From Tilletiopsis washingtonensis (taxonomy: Eukaryota > Basidiomycota > Exobasidiomycetes > Entylomatales), in contig NW_020312002.1 of assembly GCF_003144115.1 (NCBI RefSeq), forward strand, positions 662,859 through 726,858: a stretch of DNA of 64,000 nt, read 5' to 3'. The notes beneath the pieces were generated by a model, which had not been told where the DNA came from, made no database searches, and saw nothing but the letters and a program-made list of their open reading frames with translations. The position numbers and the translations under genes are program-made. Below, one piece after another: positions 9,248-20,076 of this stretch (position 1 is its first letter; each line of letters opens with the position of its first letter).

Positions 9248-11761
9248 TCATGCCTCGTCGGCAGTGCTGGCTCGCGGGAACGCCGCCGCGTGCTCGCTGC
9301 CGAGCGCCGCGAGTGTAGCACGTCGGTTGGGCGCCAGCGAGTCGGCGCGAGCAGGCGGGCGCTGAGCACGATAGCGGCCGTCGTCGCCGCGCAGCTCAGG
9401 CGCAAAGACGGGCCCCTCGTCGGCCGCGGCGTCGTCCTCCTGCGCGGTCGCCGCGGCGGCGCCTGGCCCTGCAGCCGACGATGCGTCGACGCCGGAAGAC
9501 GCAAGCGAAGAGCGAGGCAGCTGCCCATGCGACATGGTTTGCGGAAACGCCGGCATCGAGTCGCGTGCGTGCGGATCGCGCTCGCGCCGCGAGACGCCGC
9601 CGCCGGGCGCACGCGGCGTGGCGTCGGGTACGTGGCTGCCTCGTCGGCCTTGCCCGGCGGCAGGCATGGCGGTGCGCATGTCGTCTTCGTCTGCGCCCGT
9701 TGCTGGAGCCGCAGCGTCGCTCTCATCAGGCGCGATGCTAGCGCGCATGTTGCCGCGCGTCTTGCCGTGTCCAAGGCACTTCTCCTCGAAGCGCATCAGC
9801 TCGGCGACGAAGCCAATGTTGGGGCTCACGTCGCGGCGGCGCTCGACGACGTGGGCGTAGGAGCGGCGCAGCGGCCAGTGCAGGTGGTGGATGAGGTAGG
9901 CCATGACGATGAGCACGCTGCGCGACTTGCCCGCCTTGCAGTGCACGTAGGTCGGCGACGAGTGCAGCCGCGCATCGTCGAGGAAGGCACATGCCTCTTC
10001 CACGTAGCGCTGCACGCCGCGCGCCTCGACGTGGTCCCAGATCGGCAGCTTGCGGTACTTGGCAATGCCAAACGCGCCGCGGTGCAGGTTCAGGTGCTTG
10101 CCGCCGCCCTCCTCAATCTCGGCGGCGCAGTTGAGCACGCGGCGCACGCCGAGGCGCGAAAGATGCTCGGCTTCGGAGGGCGTGCCGATGTCGGGGCCCA
10201 GGTAGAGAAAGCCAGGCAGGATCTCGGAGATGTGAAAGTCGGACGAAATGGCTGTGCCGGCGGAGAGCGAGAGGGAGCGCGCCGTCGCTGGCGTCGCCGG
10301 CTCCGGCGGCAGCGGCACATCGTCGGCAGTAAGCGGACTGCTGTGCCTGCTGTGCACGTCTGCCGGCGGCGGCTCCGAGCCACGACGGAACGGCTCGCGC
10401 TCGCTGTCGATGGGCGGGAAGAGGCCATCAGGCATCGCAGACGGTGGCCCGGGCGAGAGACCTCGCGCAATCTCGGCGGCTCCGGCATCGTGGCCCGAGT
10501 CCCAGATGTTGCGCCGCAGCGCTGCATCGGCAGTCGCTGAGCGCAGCGGCACAGGCGAGCGCGAGCCGTCGGCTGTGAGGCGCGTCTCGAGACGCAGGCG
10601 TGGACTAGACCCAGAGGCTGCAGAGCCCGCTGCTGCGGCGCCAGAGATGCGCGGCACTGGCGGCGGCGGCGCAGGCGCAGCGCTGAGGGTCTTGACGCGC
10701 TCGGACGTGTCGAGACGAGCGAGCATCGGGCGTCGCGGCGGCCCGCCTGCTGTCATGGGCGGCTGCATGGGTGCAAAGGCGTGCAGCGGCCCGGTGGAGG
10801 AGGTGGCCTGCGTCGACGCGCTGCTGCCCGACGAGCCAGAGCCCGAGCCGGAGCCAGAACCGGAGGCGCTGGCACTCGTGCTGGCGCCGTCGGTGTCGTC
10901 GGCGTCGGACTGCACGGGAATGGCAGTGCGCGGCCCGCTGCCGGCGGTGCTGTTGAGAAGGCCAAGGTTGAGGCCCTTGGGCCGCTTGCTCGCCATGCGC
11001 TGCTTCAGCATGCTCCCGCCTGCAGGAGCCGTGAGAGGCGAGTCGCGCAGGCTCGGCCCCGCACTGCTGCCGTCGCCGCCTGGAGAGCGCAGCGCATCGC
11101 GGTCGAGCGAGAGCTGGGCCAGGTGGCGCGTCGGCGAGAGTGACGGACGCGTGCTGCTGGTGCCGCTACTGCCGCTGCCGAGCGCGCTCTCGCGGTCTGG
11201 CGACGCGGAGAGCACGGCGCTCTGCGCCCAGCTGTGCCAGTCGCGCGCCGTCGCTGTGACGGCCGTCCGAGGCGACTGTTCGGCCGCGAGGACGTACTGC
11301 TGTGCGGTGTCCGCCTGCTGCTCGATCTGCACTTGCGGCTGCTGCTGCTGCCGCGCATGCTCTGCGTCGAGCAGGCCGGCAAAGGCGGCACGCTCGCTGC
11401 GGCTGCCGCCAAGGGCCTGTCTGCGGCGCACCTTGGCCGCCACGCCGCGCTGTTCGTCGTGCGTGGGTGACGCATCGCCAACGCTGCTGCTACTGCTACT
11501 GGCGCCGCTCGTCATGCTGGCGAGGCTGGCGGCCGTGCAGGAGCTGTCGTCGCTGTCGTCGCTGCCGCTGCTGCTGCTGCTGCAGGCAGCGGGCGGCGCC
11601 GGCCAGAAGACGGACGCCGCGGGATGCGCAGACTTGCAGCGGCCGCTGCTGCTGCGTGGACGTAGGGGAGATGAGAGAGGATTGGAGCGTCGGGCTGCTG
11701 CACAGTGCGGCGCGGCCGGCGGGTGGGAGTCGAGCAGATGGGCGAAGCTGCGCTTGGACAT
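9248..11761 (-). CDS. Dual-specificity protein phosphatase (MAP-kinase phosphatase type, Msg5/Rok1-like)
   Basis: The reading frame of 837 residues has no intron. The first roughly 500 residues are low-complexity Ser/Pro/Ala/Gly sequence. The catalytic domain starts near residue 505 with ISEILPGFLYLGPDIG, continues with GVRRVLNCAAE and PIWDHVE (probable general-acid Asp), and has the active-site loop VHCKAGKSRSV (HC-x5-R). NIGFVAELMRFEE closes the domain. A further disordered tail of about 170 residues follows. Phosphatases of this build remove phosphate from Thr and Tyr of MAP kinases, as Msg5 does in yeast and Rok1 in Ustilago; which kinase is the substrate here cannot be read from the sequence. 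The start MSKRSFAHLL is the first ATG of the frame. The 835-residue frame opposite is a shadow. Confidence 0.88.
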   Translation of the reverse strand: MSKRSFAHLLDSHPPAAPHCAAARRSNPLSSPLRPRSSSGRCKSAHPAASVFWPAPPAACSSSSSGSDDSDDSSCTAASLASMTSGASSSSSSVGDASPTHDEQRGVAAKVRRRQALGGSRSERAAFAGLLDAEHARQQQQPQVQIEQQADTAQQYVLAAEQSPRTAVTATARDWHSWAQSAVLSASPDRESALGSGSSGTSSTRPSLSPTRHLAQLSLDRDALRSPGGDGSSAGPSLRDSPLTAPAGGSMLKQRMASKRPKGLNLGLLNSTAGSGPRTAIPVQSDADDTDGASTSASASGSGSGSGSGSSGSSASTQATSSTGPLHAFAPMQPPMTAGGPPRRPMLARLDTSERVKTLSAAPAPPPPVPRISGAAAAGSAASGSSPRLRLETRLTADGSRSPVPLRSATADAALRRNIWDSGHDAGAAEIARGLSPGPPSAMPDGLFPPIDSEREPFRRGSEPPPADVHSRHSSPLTADDVPLPPEPATPATARSLSLSAGTAISSDFHISEILPGFLYLGPDIGTPSEAEHLSRLGVRRVLNCAAEIEEGGGKHLNLHRGAFGIAKYRKLPIWDHVEARGVQRYVEEACAFLDDARLHSSPTYVHCKAGKSRSVLIVMAYLIHHLHWPLRRSYAHVVERRRDVSPNIGFVAELMRFEEKCLGHGKTRGNMRASIAPDESDAAAPATGADEDDMRTAMPAAGQGRRGSHVPDATPRAPGGGVSRRERDPHARDSMPAFPQTMSHGQLPRSSLASSGVDASSAAGPGAAAATAQEDDAAADEGPVFAPELRGDDGRYRAQRPPARADSLAPNRRATLAALGSEHAAAFPRASTADEA

Positions 11762-13845
11762 GGGCTCGAAGAGGTGCGAGATGTGCGGCGCGAGGGAGCA
11801 GCAGTATGCGAGGTGCCGAGGAGCGCAGTTCGAGGGCGAGCAAGAGGGTGAGGTAGCGGCTGTGGATGGCGATGATGGAGGAGGGCAAGGAAGATGGGCT
11901 GCCGCTGTTGGTGCTGGCGATCAGGAGACGAGGAGCCGCCTCTCAGGGTCGCCTGCTCTGCACGCTGCGCTTGCGGGCGCAGTCGGGTCAGGAGGCAGGA
12001 GGCACGCCCCTTGGCCGGCGAGGAGAGGGCCAGGCGAGGGCGACGCGAGGCGAGAGGAGCAAGAGACGAGGCGAGGCACGGCACCGCGGAGATGCGACGC
12101 CCCGCTGCGAGGCCAGGACGCCGCGGCAACTTCGCTCTCGACGGCGCCGCGCGCGCCCGCCGCCGCACCGCACCGCACAGCCGCCGGCGCTGGCTCCCGT
12201 CTTGGCAACACCAGCAGAAAGGGGCCAGCGATGAGCTCACTCTCGCATACAGGAGGCGCAGCATGCGGTGCGCCGTGCTCGGCGGCGTGGGCGTGGAGGC
12301 GGCGGGCGGTGCGGGCGGTGCGCGGGCGCAGCAAGCTCGCGGGCGCACGCCGCGTGCGGTGTCTCTCTCGCCGCGCCGCGCCTCTCTTGCTGTGCTGCCA
12401 CGGCGCTGCGCCGCCCTCGCCGAGGCCGAGGCGGAGGGAGGCGGTGCTGCTGCGCCGGCGCTTGCGTACGGCCGCCGGCCAGCGCGCAGCGGGCGTGGGT
12501 GACGTTGCGGCATCTGCAGCGCAGCGCCAGCGCCCATCGATCACGCAGCCGCAGCGGTACCGAAGACATCTGCGTCTGCACCTGAGCGAGGTGTCAGGAG
12601 GCGGCTCATCACCATCTGCAACGAGTGCTTCTCTCGCCCTGGAGCTAGAAGGTCGGCGCAGGAATGAAGCGTACGCTCAAGAGGGAGATCAGGCCAGAAT
12701 GCAGACCAGGAGCAGCGCGCAGGAGGCTGCTCGGACACCGAGCTTCAGGCGCTAGGGCGTAGAAAGCACGCCCCTCGAGCTCGTCGCTGTGTTCCTGGAG
12801 GCCCCTCGCTCCGAAGCTTGAGCCTGGAGCCGCAGCAGAGGAGCTTGACGACTTCGAGTTTCTCCTCTGCACTGCTTTCTTCTGCTTTGCCCCACGAGCG
12901 GCCGGCGACAAGATGGGCGCGAAGGCGAAGCGCACCTCTGGCTCTGCCTGCTGTTTCGAAATTCGCAGGCCTTAGCCCGCACGGCCAAGCTGCGCCCTCG
13001 CGTGGTTGAATGCGAGCGGCCAAGTCAGACGCAGCCTGCAGGGCCTAGCAGAAGCGCTGACAGACGACGCTTCTGGCGCACCGCGGGCAGATCTGGGTTC
13101 ATCAAGGGCGCCGAATCTCCGAGGCCCGAGGACGGATGCGGGGACTTGAAGCGCCGGAGCGCCGAAGCGGCGCATGCGGCCGCAGCGGTGCAGCGCCGAC
13201 CCGCCGGGGCTTGGCGCCGCGCGAGAGGCTCTCGCGCTTGCACAGCCCGCGAACGTCCGCGTGACCTTCGCGAGATGTTTCGAGGTGTAGGAGCACGCAC
13301 GGCAGATGGGAATGGCATGTGGCATCGGCCGCGGTGGGAGCAAACGAGACGCAGTGCGCCAAGCCTCGTAAAAGCGAAGATGGCCAGACCATCGACGCGG
13401 ATGAAGCGAAGCAAGAGTAAGAGTGCTCATCTCCTCCTCGCCCGGGCCTCGGCCGCCGGCTCCAAAGTAGTGAGGCAGACCTGCTCAGCTGCAGGCGATG
13501 TAGTCATCACAGCGCAGCACAGCGTCGCTGCAGGATCGCAAAGCCCTCGATCGAGGCACATCTCAGACTTGCTCGACCAGAAGGCGAGCTGCTCCAGAGC
13601 ATCGCTTCTCAGAGCGAGAGGCCGAGCATGCATGACCGATGCACCGTCGCGCCGGACGGAGGGCGACGGACCGGCGCAGCCGGCGTGGGACAGCGCAATG
13701 CGACGCAAGGTGCTGCGGCGGAGTCGGACGCAACACGCGGGCACTGCGAGGCGCAGTCCTGGGGTCGGCGGATATGCAAGAGAGATGACATAGGAGACAT
13801 GTGACATTGCGAGAGGACATGAGATGGAAGCGTGCGCGAGCACGT
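11762..13845. other. Gene-poor stretch: phosphatase upstream region and eEF1B-gamma 3' flank
   Basis: About 2.1 kb with no gene I can support. The low half should hold the phosphatase promoter and leader. Open frames on both strands (longest on the plus strand at 13002-13793) have mixed third-codon bases, no recognisable domain, and are matched by open frames in other phases. The sequence is rich in Arg-type gcg/cgc words. An unrecognised short gene or a long non-coding transcript cannot be excluded. Confidence 0.45.
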
Positions 13846-15472
13846 TTACTTCATGAACTTGGCGGCGTTGTCGTTGAGCTGCGAGAGGGAGGAAGTCAGC
13901 ACACGCCGCGTCACACCTCTCCATCACACCCACCTTGAGCTCGTCGCCCTTGGGGCCCTTGATGCTGCCCTCCCAGGCAAGCGTGTCCTCGAAGAACTTC
14001 TTGTCCTCGGGCTTGCTGAGGTCGAGCTTGGTGGCGCTGTACGACTCAAAGTCGGGCGCGACGCCGAGCGTGTCCTCGGCGCTCTGGCCGCGCACGATGA
14101 AGGCCATGGCGATGGCCGAGTTGTTGTCCTCGCCGAACACGGCGCCGGCGCCGAGCACGTACTTGCGCGACGCCTCGAGGCGCGTGAAGAAGCCGCCGAT
14201 CTGGTTGGCGCTCATGAACACCTTGGTCAGCTCCTCGGGGTACTTGAAGTCGCAGCGCCACAGCGAGTAGCCCTCGGGGTCGTAGTTGGCGTGGAACCAC
14301 TCGAGGAACGAGTCCTCGCCCTTGGTGTCCTTGTTCGAGTACATGCGCTTGGCCTCGTCGAGGTTCATCTTCGTCGGCGGCAGGCTGGCGCACGGGTGCG
14401 CGGCCTTGGGCTCGGCGGGCGCCGACGGCTCGTCGTCGTCGTCGTCCTTGGCGGCCGGCTTGGGCGCCTTCTTGGCGGCCGGGGCCGGCGCAGCGGCGGC
14501 GGCGGGCTTGGGCGCGGCCTCCTTCTTGGGCGGCGTGAACTTGATGTTCTCGGCGGCGAGCACGTCCTCGGACGCGGCCTCGAAGAGGTCCTTGACCTGC
14601 GCCTGGTTGACGACGGTGTTGAAGTAGCGCACGCTGTTCGGGTACGAGGCGCGGAACTCGGGGCCGGCGACGTTCTTGAAGAGGAAGACGAGGTTGGACA
14701 CGACGGTCAGGTCGGCCAGCGTCACGCGGTGGCCGGCGAGGAAGGTGCGCGTGTGCAGGTACTGCTCGAGGTACTGCAGGCTGCGCTTGAGCGCGTCCCA
14801 GTTCTTCGTCTCGGCGGCCTTGTTGTAGGGCGTGATGTTCTTGCAGAGCAGGTACACGGCGATGGTGGGGTTCCACACCTCGTCGTCGCCCCACGAGACC
14901 CACTGCTCAACGAGCGCGCCGGTCTTGGCGTCCGTGCCGAGCAGCTTGGCGTTGTCGGAGAGGCCGGCAACTGAGGGTGTGGTGTGAGCATGCAAACAAG
15001 TCATGGCGACGGTCATCTGCGGCGCAGCACAGCACGCGTCCCTCTCCACCGGTCAGCGCATTGTGCAGATAGGCTTCGACATGGATGATTAGGCCAGGGA
15101 TAACTGTAAAGAAGTACTTCTCATCTCTCCGCGAGAGGGCAACGTGCTGTGCTGTGCTGCGCCGGGGCCGACCACGCAGGAGGCACTCACCGTAGCGGGC
15201 GATGGCACGGCCCTCGGAGAGCTGGAAGTTGTCGCTGCCCTCGAACGTGGGGAGCTTGCCCTGCGCCAAGGTGTGAGGCTGGCACATCACTGCGCCATCG
15301 CACGGCCACGCACCATGGGGAACTTCTTGAGGAACTCGGGCTTCTTGTTGTCGCCGTCCATGGCGCTCGTCTTGACGAGCTCAATCTCGAGGCCGTTGTA
15401 CTTGGCGGCGGCGAGCACGCGCGCGCACTTGGGCGCGTACGAGGTGCCGTAGATCTTGCCGATGGAGGACAT
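13846..15472 (-). CDS. Translation elongation factor 1B gamma (eEF1G)
   Basis: This is the gamma subunit of the eEF1B complex that recycles GDP from eEF1A. Exon 1 starts MSSIGKIYGTSYAPKCARVL at 15472, a GST-like N-terminal domain. Exons then give LPTFEGSDNFQLSEGRAIAR, the GST C-terminal helices (EQWVSWGDDEVWNPTIAVYL) and a Lys/Ala/Asp linker. The conserved EF1G domain follows, with FLEWFHANYDPEGYSLWRCD, IGGFFTRLEASRKYVLGAG and VAPDFESY. A short last exon encodes LNDNAAKFMK and the stop at 13846-13848. Four introns are likely. The 5' leader contains a CA repeat right before the ATG. It is divergent from ARPC5. High expression is expected for this family but is not shown here. Confidence 0.94.
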
Positions 15473-15518
15473 GGTGTGTGTGTGTGTGTGTGTGTGATGG
15501 GGTGGTGGTGGTGGTGGG
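15473..15518. repeat. (TG)n and (GGT)n microsatellite next to the eEF1G start codon
   Basis: A perfect TG run of 12 copies (15473-15496) directly abuts the eEF1G start codon, and a GGT run follows at 15500-15518. On the coding strand this is a CA-repeat leader preceded by CCA/CAC repeats. Confidence 0.9.
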
Positions 15519-15802
15519 AGGGAGAAGGGCACGCAGCGGCACTCGTCATGCAATGCACGGGCGCTCGCCAGCGAAGGAACGCGGCAGAATTTGGCTGGCG
15601 CGCCACCGAGCAGGAAGAAGCGCACGCCGCGAGAGCAGCCCTGGCGGGCCGGCGTTCGGCGGGCGGGCGATGTTGGCGCCGCGGCGCGACTCCGCCAATG
15701 CTGCCGCACGTGACGGGCACCGCTAGGGTGGCCCATGCATCCATCCGTCGTCCCCGCGCCTCACCCCGCCCATCCCACCCTCCACATCCCCTCGCCTGCA
15801 CC
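15473..15802. promoter_or_regulatory. Shared promoter between eEF1G and ARPC5
   Basis: The 330 bp lie between two divergent start codons and contain both leaders. Besides the microsatellite, a C-rich stretch precedes the ARPC5 ATG (about 15757-15800). I see no TATA box. The assignment is positional. Confidence 0.55.
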
Positions 15803-16598
15803 ATGATCGACTTCCGCAAGATCGACGTCGACCAGTACGACGACGAGGCGCTGCTCGAGAGCGACCTCGTCGAGCCCGACGCGCGCCCGCCCGCGCAGAT
15901 CCTCGCCGACGCCAAGGCCAAGAGCACCGAGGTGCGCGGCCTGATCCAGCGGTGAGTCGCGGCAGGCGAGGATGCCCGCCGCTGCGGCTGCTGATGCTGC
16001 CACAGGGGCGACGCGAAGGGCGCACTGGCAGCCGTGCTGGCGGACGCTCCGTACGGCGCCCAGGCAGCCGACGCAACAGTGAGTCGCCTGCGTGTGCCGC
16101 ATGTCTCGCAGCGTCGCAGCTGACCCTGGCTGGCAAGTCCACGACGCTCGGCGCGCTGCTCGACATTCTCAACTCGACAAAGTCGTCGGACATTGCCGGC
16201 CTCGTGCGGAATCTCAGCATCGACGAGCAGGACACGCTGATGAAGTACATCTACAAGGGCCTCGGCAGCCCCGAGCTCGGCGCCAGTGCCGTGCTGCTCG
16301 GCTGGCATGAGAAGGTGAGTGGCTGTGCGGTGCGGAGCAGACGCAGGCGAGCAGACCAGTGGTGCAATCTCCGCTCCCTTGAGCTCGGAACGTGCGGTGT
16401 GTGGCTCCGTGTGGGGCGATCGGCGTCGCACACACGGCCTCCACGCGTCCCCCGCAATTGACCGACGCAGAGCTTCAGCCGCTCGGCCATCTGCCTCGCC
16501 ACGCCGAGTCCCCACTGACTGGTCTCCTCTCGCAGCTGACCGAGGTCGCCGGCACGGGCTGCATCGTGCGGGTCATGACGGACCACCGGCGAGTCTAG
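15803..16598 (+). CDS. ARC15: Arp2/3 complex subunit 5 (ARPC5, p16-Arc)
   Basis: This is the smallest subunit of the Arp2/3 complex, which nucleates branched actin, chiefly at endocytic patches in fungi. Exon 1 encodes MIDFRKIDVDQYDDEALLES and ends at LIQR. A short exon follows with GDAKGALAAVLADAPYG. The next exon has DILNSTKSSDIAGLVRNLS, DEQDTLMKYIYKGLGSPE and AVLLGWHEK. After a long last intron (about 220 bp, from 16315) the final exon encodes LTEVAGTGCIVRVMTDHRRV, stop 16596-16598. The YIYKG and WHEK blocks and the GCIVRV tail are diagnostic of ARPC5. The gene converges on MAK10, with 125 bp between stop codons. Confidence 0.93.
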
Positions 16599-16723
16599 AG
16601 GGGGCGATATCACGAGATGAGGGGGCACAGCAATGTGACATGGCATATCCGACAGCAAGCGCGTGGGCGTGGGCGTCGCGCCGGGTATCTGGAGTGCGGG
16701 GACAGGAGTGGATGCGGACAGGC

Positions 16724-19700
16724 TCATGCAGGTGTTGTTCGGCAGAGACGCGCGAACCAGGGATGTCCGCTGGCTTGCCAAGACCACTGGCCCGGCGTGC
16801 CGGCGCTCGAGAACTCCGAGTGGGCCCCTGCGGCTGCGGCTGCGGCTGCATTCGCTTGCAGCACCTCTGCCAGACCGACAGCAAGCTGTCGCTCCACCTC
16901 GTCGTCGATCTCCTCGTCACGCAGCGAGGCGGCCGCCGTGCTCGCCGCCTCCAAGCTCTTGCAGGCTGCACTTAGCATCTCGGCATCCTGCGGGCGGCGC
17001 GGGCGTCAGGTGCGGCTCGGCGGCATCATGTTGCCGACACTCACGTCTTTCTCAGCCCACGCGTCCATCTCGCGCGCCCAATCCTCGTACAGCATTGTAA
17101 TCTGCTCGCCGGAAGCAGGCCGGCCACGCACGCCGAGCCACTTGAAGCGCCGCGCAAAGCAGGCCCACGACATGGCCTCTTGCGCCTCGCTTGTGGCGGC
17201 GGCGTCGGCGATGGATGGAGGCGCGGGGCCGGCCAGCAGGGATGCATCGTCTGCTGGACATGCGACGAGCGGCCAGGGACGCTGACGCGTTGGCGTGAGA
17301 GTCGGGTATAGCTGCAGAGCGTTGTGTGAGCACGGGCGAGACGAGGCTGGCAGGGCCCGACCCACCAGCATAGTCGCGAGAGAAGCTTCGCCGACGGCCT
17401 GCGCCTTCTGAGTCTCGCGCCGCAGGTAGTCGAGCGTGGCGTCGAAGGGAGCTCGCGCATCTGAGCCAGCAGAGAGTCAGCGTCGCACGAATGTGGCTGC
17501 CCACTCCACGACTGACCATCGACGCCGGCGGCATCTCGCCGCGACTTGACATCGTCGCTCAGACTCTTGAGCACCGAGCCCTGCTCATGCGCAATACTCG
17601 CCGCCATCCAGTACACGTAGACGAGCTCGTGCGGCGCATACAGCTCTAGCTCGAGGCCGGACATGGTGATGTGCATCATGATGTCGAGGATGACGTGCTG
17701 CACGCAGGCGAAGATGACGTCGGGATGCAACGTGCCGGACTGAGGTCGACGTCAGAGCAGCACAGTGCAGGCTCCATGTGCACGACTCACGGGGAGCAGT
17801 CGAGACAGATGCCGGCCGAGCTCTTGTGCCTGAGGTCCTGTCAGCATGTCCCTCACAATTCGGCCTCAGTTGCTGCTCACCTCCTCGGCCAGCTTGACCC
17901 ACTCCGCATACGCGCCCGCCAGCTTCCGCTTGCCGCGCGAGCGGTTCTGCGCGAGGCAGCTGAAGTAGTTGACGGTCTGGCCGGCCAGGCGCTGCATGAA
18001 CGACTCGAGTGCCAAGTGTGCACCGAGCGGGCTGTCTGGCGGCAGCGGCGGCGCTCGTGGTCCAGGCCGTGGTTCGTCGGACGCAGCGGCGAGCTTGGCC
18101 ATCTGGCTGGCGATGGATCGGAGAGAGATGGCGCCGACTGTCTCGAGCAGACTGGCGGGAAGGAACGGCAGTGGATAGCGACCGAACGCGACCTGACTGA
18201 AGCTGCAGCCGACGGACTGCCGGCAGGTCAGCGTGGCTCTCGAAAGGCAGCGGCCACTCGCGCCTCACCTGCAAGAGCGAGCGGACGAAGGCACACTCAG
18301 GCCTTTGCTGAAACGTAACGGCACGAGAGACGAAGACGCCCTGCGCGACAGCTGTCAGTGGAGGCTCAGTGCCGGTGCGGGAGCTTACGCACCCGCCACA
18401 TCGACCACTGGGCGCCATCGATCATGTCGCACGCCTTCTCGACGCCGTCAGCGAGCGAGTGCATGAACTCGACAGTCTTGCTCGGCTCCGGCAGCTCGAC
18501 GGGGCGCGGCGGGGGCATGCCCGGGTCGCCTTGGCCTGACGAAGCTAGACGTCGCGCAAAGTGCACGTCAAACCCTGCTCGCGCTATTGGTGACGGCGCT
18601 TTGGCGAGCGCAGGATCCGAGAGGCATGTGCCCGTCGTGTCTGCGTCCGGCGACAGAGCTGCCAGTGCATCTCGCAGCTCCGACAGCGCTACAGGCAGGT
18701 CTGCAAGCGCGCGCTCCGAGGTGTATGCGCTGGCAGGCTTGGCGAGCATCTGGGCAGCGCGCAGGTTGCGGCCTGAGTTTGCGAGTGCGAGCAGAGCAAA
18801 GGTCGACAAAAGGTGCTGCGTCGCGGCGTCAGCACGCAAGCTGAGAGGCGCACAGTCGCGAGACGTACCTTGCGAAGCTCCAGGCGCCTCATCAACGACG
18901 CAGCATCCTTTGGCCGTAGCTGCGCAGGCTCGGCTGCCTGAACCCACGCCATTGCGGCGTCCAGCCCCCGCAATGCTGAGGCGACAGTCAGGCCCTCGCA
19001 AAGCGAGATGCCCGCCTTGTCTCCGCTAAAGTCTTCGCCCTGCCGTAGAGCAAATCAGCAGCTGCATACTCGAGCAAGAACGAGGCAGTAGACTCACGTC
19101 GGTGAGATTGCCGCCCACCAGCTCGTCCCACGCCAGGCTGACGCTCTTGAGCAGCGCGACGAGGTACGGCTGCAGCACGTGCTCGAGCAGGTCGTCGTCC
19201 AGCACAGCTGCATCTGGGCCGCCGTTGAACAGGTCAAGGACCTCGTGGATGTACAGGCACGTGTGAACGGATGCGGAGAGTGGAGCACCCGAATGCCATG
19301 CGACCTGCCGAGGAGGAGTGAGCATGCACACCAACGCTCGCATTCATAGCCAAGACGGACCTCTGTTGCAAGCGTGCGGTCCATGAGCCAACACATGTCC
19401 TGGACGGACAGGCGAGCGTTTGGGTCGAATGCCGGCGTATGCGCCGCCTCTTCTGGCGTCAGCCTGTCGCAGGCGGCGAGCATGTGCGGCGGCACGGCGA
19501 GCACGCCCGAGTCCATGCGCGGATCGAGCAGCTCGATGGCGCTCAGTGTGTCGAAGAGCGCAAAGCCATCGACATGCGCCAGCTGTCCTTGCGGCAGTGC
19601 TGCGACAACAGAGAGTCAGCACGGCAGAGCGGCTCGGCCGTCCCAGCTGCGGCTCACTGCGGCATGCCCGACGCAGCTGCTCCGTCACATCCTCCAGCGC

Positions 19701-19748
19701 CGGCTCTGGCGGGCTGCGCGACGGCCCGGCGAGCGACAGAGCGTGCAT
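16724..19748 (-). CDS. MAK10: NatC N-terminal acetyltransferase auxiliary subunit (Mak10/NAA35)
   Basis: Mak10 is the large auxiliary subunit of NatC, which acetylates protein N termini starting with Met plus a hydrophobic residue. Exon 1 begins MHALSLAGPSRSPPEP. Exon 2 carries the family signature: AHVDGFALFDTLSAIELLDP followed by RMDSG. Exon 3 opens VAWHSGAPLSASVHTCLYIH, like the Mak10 block after the signature. Later exons include SFMQRLAGQTVNYFSCLAQN and HPDVIFACVQHVILDIMMHI, then ELYAPHELVYVYW, and ACFARRFKWLGVRG near the end. The last exon is Ala-rich and stops at 16724-16726. About ten short introns are needed; exon borders in the middle are less certain than the ends. It is divergent from the DnaJ gene, and its tail converges on ARPC5. 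Confidence 0.86.
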
Positions 19749-20076
19749 GGTGCCAGCAGTGCCTCGGCCAGCGAGTGGCTGCGCTCTTTGTGCGACTTGA
19801 AGTGGCTTGACCTTGTTGCGGATCGAGGTGGAGGGAGAAGGAGGCAGGCCTCAGACGTGAGCGCGAGAGCAACGCGCGCGTCGGCGCAGTCGGCCGAAGC
19901 GCGTCAAGCACGCCGCCGCACGGGCGGCGAGAAGCACACGACTCGGCCGCCGACGTGGAGCCTGGCCCGATGCCGGCTGCGCTCCTGACCTGCACATCCT
20001 TCCCGTGATCCACCACTGCACACAGGCAGTTCGTGCCGCTTGCTTCAGCACCTGTACATCACTCGTGCCACAAGCC
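19749..20076. promoter_or_regulatory. Shared promoter between MAK10 and the ER DnaJ gene
   Basis: The 328 bp lie between divergent start codons. CGACGTGGA at 19951-19959 resembles the core (GACGTGG) of unfolded-protein-response elements bound by Hac1/XBP1-type factors, about 120 bp before the DnaJ start. An in-frame ATG at 20005 could extend the DnaJ protein by 24 residues. The element call is tentative. Confidence 0.35.

Noticed and set aside
10248-12755. Open frame of 835 codons on the plus strand opposite the phosphatase
   Set aside because: It is low-complexity with no motif, while the minus strand encodes a complete HC-x5-R phosphatase domain.
13002-13793. 263-codon plus-strand frame in the gap before eEF1G
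   Set aside because: No motif, weak codon bias and competing open frames on the other strand; kept only as an open question in the findings.
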